Assembly (NCBI RefSeq): GCF_010730055.1
Contig: NZ_AP022575.1
Coordinates: 930,001 to 994,000 of the forward strand
Direction: 5' to 3'
DNA length: 64,000 nt
DNA from: Mycobacterium shinjukuense
GTDB lineage: Bacteria > Actinomycetota > Actinomycetes > Mycobacteriales > Mycobacteriaceae
Below, in pieces: positions 60,011 to 64,000 of the stretch. A program made the translations under genes and the position numbers. The notes below the pieces were generated by a model. It saw only the letters and a program-made list of their open reading frames with translations, was not told the origin of the DNA and did not search any database. Positions within the stretch are counted from its first letter, which is position 1. Every line of letters starts with the position of its first letter.

Positions 60011-61573
60011 GTGAGCGCAAACCCATTTGTGGGAATGTCACGACGAGAGTTCTTGGCAAAGCTTACCGGCGCGGGCGCCGCGGCGCTGCTGACGGACTAT
60101 GCCGGCCCGGTGATCGACAAGGCCTACGGCGCCGGGCCGTGCCCCGGTCATTTGACCGACATCGAGCACATCGTGTTGTTGATGCAAGAGAACCGGTCCT
60201 TTGACCACTACTTCGGCACGCTCTCGAGCACCCGCGGTTTCAACGACCCGTCGCCGGCGTTCGCGCAGAAGGGCTGGAACCCGATGACGCAGGCGCTGGA
60301 TCCCGCAGGGACCACCATCCCGTTTCGCCTGGACACCACCCGAGGCCCCTTCCTGGACGGTGAATGCGTCAACGACCCCGAGCACCAGTGGGCCGCGATG
60401 CACCGTGCATGGAACGGCGGCGCCAACGACAACTGGCTTCCGGCGCAGGCGGTGACCCGGGCGGGACCTTACGTCCCCATGACCATGGGTTATTACACGC
60501 GCCAAGACATCCCGATCCACTATTTGCTGGCCGACACGTTCACAATTTGCGACGGCTACCATTGCTCGCTCTTGACCGGCACCCTGCCCAACCGGCTGTA
60601 CTGGCTCAGCGCCCACATCGACCCGGCGGGCACCAACGGTGGACCGCAGCTCGTGGAACCGGGCTTCCTGCCGCTGCAGCAGTACAGCTGGCGAATCATG
60701 CCGGAGAACCTGGAAGAGGCCGGCGTGAGTTGGAAGGTTTACCAGGCCAAAGACGCCGGACGGTTCATCAACACACCCATCAGCAACAACGGGCTGGTCC
60801 AGGCTTTCAAGCAGTCCGCGGATCCGAGGTCAAACCTGGCCCGTTTCGGCATCGCACCGAGCTACCCCGTGGACTTCGCCGCCGACGTCAAGGGCAACCG
60901 GCTGCCGAAGGTGTCCTGGTTGGTTCCGCCGTTCATCCAGTCCGAACACCCCGCGCTGCCGGTAGCCCTCGGCGCTGTGTCCATGGTGACGGCACTGAGG
61001 ATTTTGCTCTCCAACCCCGCGGTGTGGGAAAAGACCGCGCTGATTATCAGCTACGACGAAAACGGTGGCTTCTTCGACCACGTCACGCCCCCCACCGCAC
61101 CACCGGGGACTCCCGGCGAATATGTCACGGTCCCCGACATCGACGCGGTTCCCGGGTCCGGTGGCATCCGCGGACCGCTCGGCTTGGGCTTTCGCGTCCC
61201 CTGCATCGTCATTTCGCCGTTCAGTCGCGGCGGCCTGATGGTCCACGACACGTTCGACCACACCTCGCAGCTGAAATTGATTCGCGCACGCTTCGGCGTG
61301 CCGGTCCCCAACTTGACCACCTGGCGAGACGGCGTGGTCGGCGACTTGACCTCGGCGTTCAACTTCGCCAGCCCGCCCAACCCGGGCAAGCCCCACCTGA
61401 GTCACCCGCTGCTGGCCGCCGTGCCGAAACTGCCTCAGTGCGTGCCCAACGTCGTGCTGGGGAGCACCGACGGCGTACTACCGAGCATTCCTTATCGGGT
61501 GCCCTTTCCGCAGTCCATGCCAAACCAGGAAACCACGCCGGTACGCGGGATTCCCAGCGGGCTCTGCAGCTAA
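60011..61573 (+). CDS. plcA: Tat-exported phospholipase C PlcA
   Basis: 520 residues, acid-phosphatase-like/phospholipase C superfamily (zinc-independent, related to Pseudomonas PlcH and to AcpA), hydrolysing phosphatidylcholine and related lipids at the cell envelope. Tat signal SRREFLAKLTGAGAAALLTD at residues 9-28. Catalytic-region motifs are HIVLLMQENRSFDHYFGTL (ENRSFDHY), DENGGFFDHV, and VISPFSRGG with FDHTSQLKLI. GTG 60011 with GGGAGG upstream; ATG 60035 at the twin-arginine motif is an alternative. Adjacent to PPE38 as in M. tuberculosis, but with the GAP/Sap-type gene inserted. Confidence 0.96.
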   Translation: MSANPFVGMSRREFLAKLTGAGAAALLTDYAGPVIDKAYGAGPCPGHLTDIEHIVLLMQENRSFDHYFGTLSSTRGFNDPSPAFAQKGWNPMTQALDPAGTTIPFRLDTTRGPFLDGECVNDPEHQWAAMHRAWNGGANDNWLPAQAVTRAGPYVPMTMGYYTRQDIPIHYLLADTFTICDGYHCSLLTGTLPNRLYWLSAHIDPAGTNGGPQLVEPGFLPLQQYSWRIMPENLEEAGVSWKVYQAKDAGRFINTPISNNGLVQAFKQSADPRSNLARFGIAPSYPVDFAADVKGNRLPKVSWLVPPFIQSEHPALPVALGAVSMVTALRILLSNPAVWEKTALIISYDENGGFFDHVTPPTAPPGTPGEYVTVPDIDAVPGSGGIRGPLGLGFRVPCIVISPFSRGGLMVHDTFDHTSQLKLIRARFGVPVPNLTTWRDGVVGDLTSAFNFASPPNPGKPHLSHPLLAAVPKLPQCVPNVVLGSTDGVLPSIPYRVPFPQSMPNQETTPVRGIPSGLCS

Positions 61574-61697
61574 ATGGAAACCGCGCCTAGTTTCTGCTGA
61601 ACCCGTCGGCGCGCGTTTGCGTTAATTGTGGGAGCAAACCTCTCGACGATCGCGACAACGGCGCGCGGCTTGGCTGGCAATACACACAAGCCGTGCC

Positions 61698-61750
61698 CGA
61701 CACGCCGGTCGGCGTATCGGTCCGGACCGTCATCGTAACTATACCGTGAT
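61698..61750 (+). promoter_or_regulatory. Shared plc promoter element, plcB copy
   Basis: CGACACGCCG at 61698, GTATCG, and TATACCGTGAT at 61740-61750, matching the plcA copy in sequence blocks and spacing. The intervening bases differ, which suggests constraint on the shared blocks. It implies that plcB has its own promoter. Confidence 0.6.
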
Positions 61751-61779
61751 CAGCAAGCGGCGGCGGGCAAGGAGGGCGT

Positions 61780-63345
61780 GTGGGGAGCGAGCACCCGGTC
61801 GACGGAATGACTCGTCGGCAATTCTTTACGAAGGCTGCCGCCGCCACCACGGCCGGGGCTTTGATGTCATTGGCCGGTCCGATAATCGAAAAAGCCTACG
61901 GTGCGGGGCCGTGCCCGGGTCATTTAACCGATATCGAACACATTGTGTTGTTGATGCAGGAGAACCGGTCATTCGATCACTACTTCGGCACGCTATCTGG
62001 CGTCCGCGGGTTCGATGACCTCACCCCGCCGGTGGTTTTCGCGCAAACGGGTTGGAACCCGGCGACGCAGGCGGTCGATCCCGCCGGCACCACGCTGCCG
62101 TTCCGCTTCGACACCACCCGGGGTCCGCTGGTCGCCGGCGAGTGTGTCAACGACCCCGACCATGGCTGGATTTCCCAGCACGAGTGTCTGAACGGCGGCG
62201 CCAACGACCGCTGGCTGCCGACGCAGGCGCAGTTCAGCGCGCTGCCGGGCAATGTGCCCGTGACGATGGGCTACTACACGCGCCAAGACCTGCCCATCCA
62301 CTACCTGCTGGCCGACACCTTCACGGTCTGCGACGGCTACCACTGTTCGCTGCTGGGCGGGACCACGCCCAACAGGCTGTACTGGATGAGCGCCTGGATC
62401 GACCCCGACGGCACAGACGGCGGGCCGGTGCTGGTCGAGCCCAACATCCAACCGCTGCAGCACTACAGCTGGCGCATCATGCCGGAAAACCTCGAAGACG
62501 CCGCCATCAGCTGGAAGGTCTACCAGAACAAGCTGCTGGGGGCACTCAACAATACGGTCGTTGGCTACAACGGGCTGGTCAATGATTTCAGGCAGGCCGC
62601 GGACCCGCGGTCGAACCTGGCCCGCTTCGGCATCGCCCCGACCTACCCGGTGGACTTCGCCGCCGACGTCAAGAACAACCGGCTGCCCAAGGTCTCCTGG
62701 GTGCTGCCGGGGTTCCTGCTGTCGGAGCATCCGGCATTCCCGGTGAACGTGGGCGCCGTTGCGATCGTCGACGTCCTTCGGATCTTGCTGTCCAACCCGG
62801 CGGTGTGGGAGCGAACCGCGCTGATCGTCAACTATGACGAGAACGGTGGCTTCTTCGACCACGTGGTGCCACCGACGCCGCCGCCGGGGACGGCCGGCGA
62901 ATTCGTCACCGTCCCCGACATCAACTCGGTGCCGGGATCCGGTGGCATCCGTGGCCCGATCGGTCTGGGTTTCCGGGTGCCCTGCATCGTCATTTCGCCC
63001 TTCAGCCGCGGCCCCCTGATGGTCCACGACACCTTCGACCACACATCGACCCTGAAGTTCATCAGCGCGCGGTTCGGTGTGCCGGTGCCCAACATCAGTG
63101 CCTGGCGGAACGCCACCGTCGGCGATATGACCTCGGCGTTCAACTTCGCCGTCCCGCCAAACTCCTCGAAACCCAACCTGGACCACCCGCGGCTGCAGGC
63201 GCTTCCGAAGCTGCCGCAGTGCGTTCCCAACGCGGTGTTGGGCACGACGACGAAGACATCCATTCCCTATCGTGTGCCATTCCCGCAAGCCATGCCCTCC
63301 CAGGAAACCACGCCCGTCCGCGGAATTCCCAGCGGCCCGTGCTGA
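61780..63345 (+). CDS. plcB: Tat-exported phospholipase C PlcB
   Basis: 521 residues, same family and motif set as PlcA: ENRSFDHYFGTL, DENGGFFDHV, GFRVPCIVISPFSRGP. Tat signal with TRRQFFTKAAAATTAGALMS at residues 11-30. GTG 61780 with AAGGAGGG upstream (GTG 61778 is out of frame). Own promoter element upstream. Matches M. tuberculosis PlcB more closely than PlcA by its N-terminal signal peptide and the LNNTVVGYNGLVNDF segment. Confidence 0.96.
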   Translation: MGSEHPVDGMTRRQFFTKAAAATTAGALMSLAGPIIEKAYGAGPCPGHLTDIEHIVLLMQENRSFDHYFGTLSGVRGFDDLTPPVVFAQTGWNPATQAVDPAGTTLPFRFDTTRGPLVAGECVNDPDHGWISQHECLNGGANDRWLPTQAQFSALPGNVPVTMGYYTRQDLPIHYLLADTFTVCDGYHCSLLGGTTPNRLYWMSAWIDPDGTDGGPVLVEPNIQPLQHYSWRIMPENLEDAAISWKVYQNKLLGALNNTVVGYNGLVNDFRQAADPRSNLARFGIAPTYPVDFAADVKNNRLPKVSWVLPGFLLSEHPAFPVNVGAVAIVDVLRILLSNPAVWERTALIVNYDENGGFFDHVVPPTPPPGTAGEFVTVPDINSVPGSGGIRGPIGLGFRVPCIVISPFSRGPLMVHDTFDHTSTLKFISARFGVPVPNISAWRNATVGDMTSAFNFAVPPNSSKPNLDHPRLQALPKLPQCVPNAVLGTTTKTSIPYRVPFPQAMPSQETTPVRGIPSGPC

Positions 63346-63464
63346 GTAAAGATTCTCCAATGGCAGCGAATTCGATGGGTAGCGCGACGTTGAACGACAT
63401 CATTGCCGGTACGTGAAATTCGCATCCGGTACGCCGTTTAGCGTTACGAAGGAGGACGGGCGAG

Positions 63465-64000
63465 GTGCGTCGAAGCCCATTCGCTTCAATGTCGCGTCGG
63501 GAATTCCTGGCAAAGGCCACCGGTGCCGGTGCCGCGGCGTTTCTGACGGACTGGGCCGCCCCGGTCATCGAAAAGGCTTACGGTGCCGGCCCCTGTCCCG
63601 GCCATTTGACCGACATCGAGCATATCGTGTTGTGCCTGCAGGAGAATCGGTCGTTCGACCACTACTTCGGCACGCTCTCCGCCGTCGACGGATTCGACAC
63701 CCCGACGCCGCTGTTTGCGCAGCACGGCTGGAATCCGCAGACCCAGTCGCTTGACCCCGCCGGCATTACCCTGCCCTACCGCATCGATACCACCAGGGGG
63801 CCCAACGGCGTTGGTGAATGCGTCAACGACCCCGACCACCAGTGGATTGCCGCACACTTGTCCTGGAACGGCGGCGCCAACGATGGCTGGCTGGCGGCAC
63901 AAGCCAGAACCCGGTCGGTGGCCAACACCCCGGTGGTGATGGGCTACTACGCGCGTGCGGACATACCGATCCACTACCTGCTGGCGGACACGTTCACGAT
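63465..64000 (+). CDS. plcC: Phospholipase C PlcC, 5' part (runs off the right edge)
   Basis: 178 complete codons are visible. Start GTG 63465 lies 8 bases after AAGGAGGA; ATG 63489 begins the twin-arginine motif SRREFLAKATGAGAAAFLTD. Then GPCPGHLTDIEHIVLCLQEN and RSFDHYFGTLSAVDGFDTP. The LLM of the other paralogues is LCL here. The upstream 119 bases lack the TATACCGTGAT element of plcA and plcB, so it may be read from plcB or have another promoter. The rest of the gene is outside the window. Confidence 0.93.
   Translation, partial: MRRSPFASMSRREFLAKATGAGAAAFLTDWAAPVIEKAYGAGPCPGHLTDIEHIVLCLQENRSFDHYFGTLSAVDGFDTPTPLFAQHGWNPQTQSLDPAGITLPYRIDTTRGPNGVGECVNDPDHQWIAAHLSWNGGANDGWLAAQARTRSVANTPVVMGYYARADIPIHYLLADTFT

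Overview
The window is high-GC chromosomal DNA of a slow-growing Mycobacterium close to, but not inside, the M. tuberculosis complex. The reasons are PE_PGRS and PPE-MPTR genes, a PPE71-esxX-esxY-PPE38 block, a plcABC phospholipase cluster, and long runs of synteny (recalled, not searched) with the M. tuberculosis segment Rv2349c-Rv2392, here in reverse orientation. No IS element, rRNA, tRNA or CRISPR array was seen.

Layout. 1-2254 (-): assimilatory sulfate reduction, cysH (cut by the left edge) and sirA behind a cysteine-rich leader peptide. 2373-4792: hemN/hemW and an SbtA-like transporter, convergent. 4793-5619: a small conserved ORF and the iron-regulated mbtI promoter. 5620-36668: a salicylate-capped lipopeptide siderophore locus, interrupted after mbtI by a DesA1-like acyl-ACP desaturase and twin PE_PGRS genes. 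36787-50878: housekeeping block (Rv2375-like gene, hrcA, dnaJ2, rsmE, phoH1, ybeY, a CorC-type membrane protein, Rv2365c-like gene, era, amiA2, recO, uppS, Rv2360c-like gene, zur/furB, smtB, glyS). 51084-55033: two PPE-MPTR genes with identical 5' ends. 55322-58682: PPE71-esxX-esxY-PPE38. 58820-59542: a GAP/Sap-type membrane protein (-). 60011-64000: plcA, plcB and the start of plcC.

Most notable result. The siderophore locus sits exactly where the mycobactin (mbt-1) cluster sits in M. tuberculosis (between hemN/sbt/mbtI and Rv2375/hrcA), but its contents differ. It is split into IdeR-box-controlled units: mbtI; mbtA(-) divergent from mbtG-mbtH(+); and thioesterase-mbtC-mbtD(-) divergent from formyltransferase-mbtE-mbtF-mbtB(+). 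The thioesterase is a separate gene instead of the C-terminal domain of MbtB. A methionyl-tRNA-formyltransferase-like enzyme heads the NRPS operon, and a SagB/McbC-type flavin dehydrogenase lies tail-to-tail with mbtB. mbtJ and cfp2 are not present. A formyl hydroxamate plus an oxidised azoline is the chemistry of nocobactin/formobactin-type siderophores of Nocardia, so I infer that this strain makes a formylated, oxazole-bearing mycobactin relative. The DesA-like desaturase may tailor its lipid tail.

A second theme is ESX-5. PPE38/PPE71, which are known to be needed for export of PE_PGRS and PPE-MPTR proteins, share the window with two PE_PGRS and two PPE-MPTR genes, each pair homogenised at its 5' end. 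Comparisons with M. tuberculosis and other species are from memory; no alignment was run.
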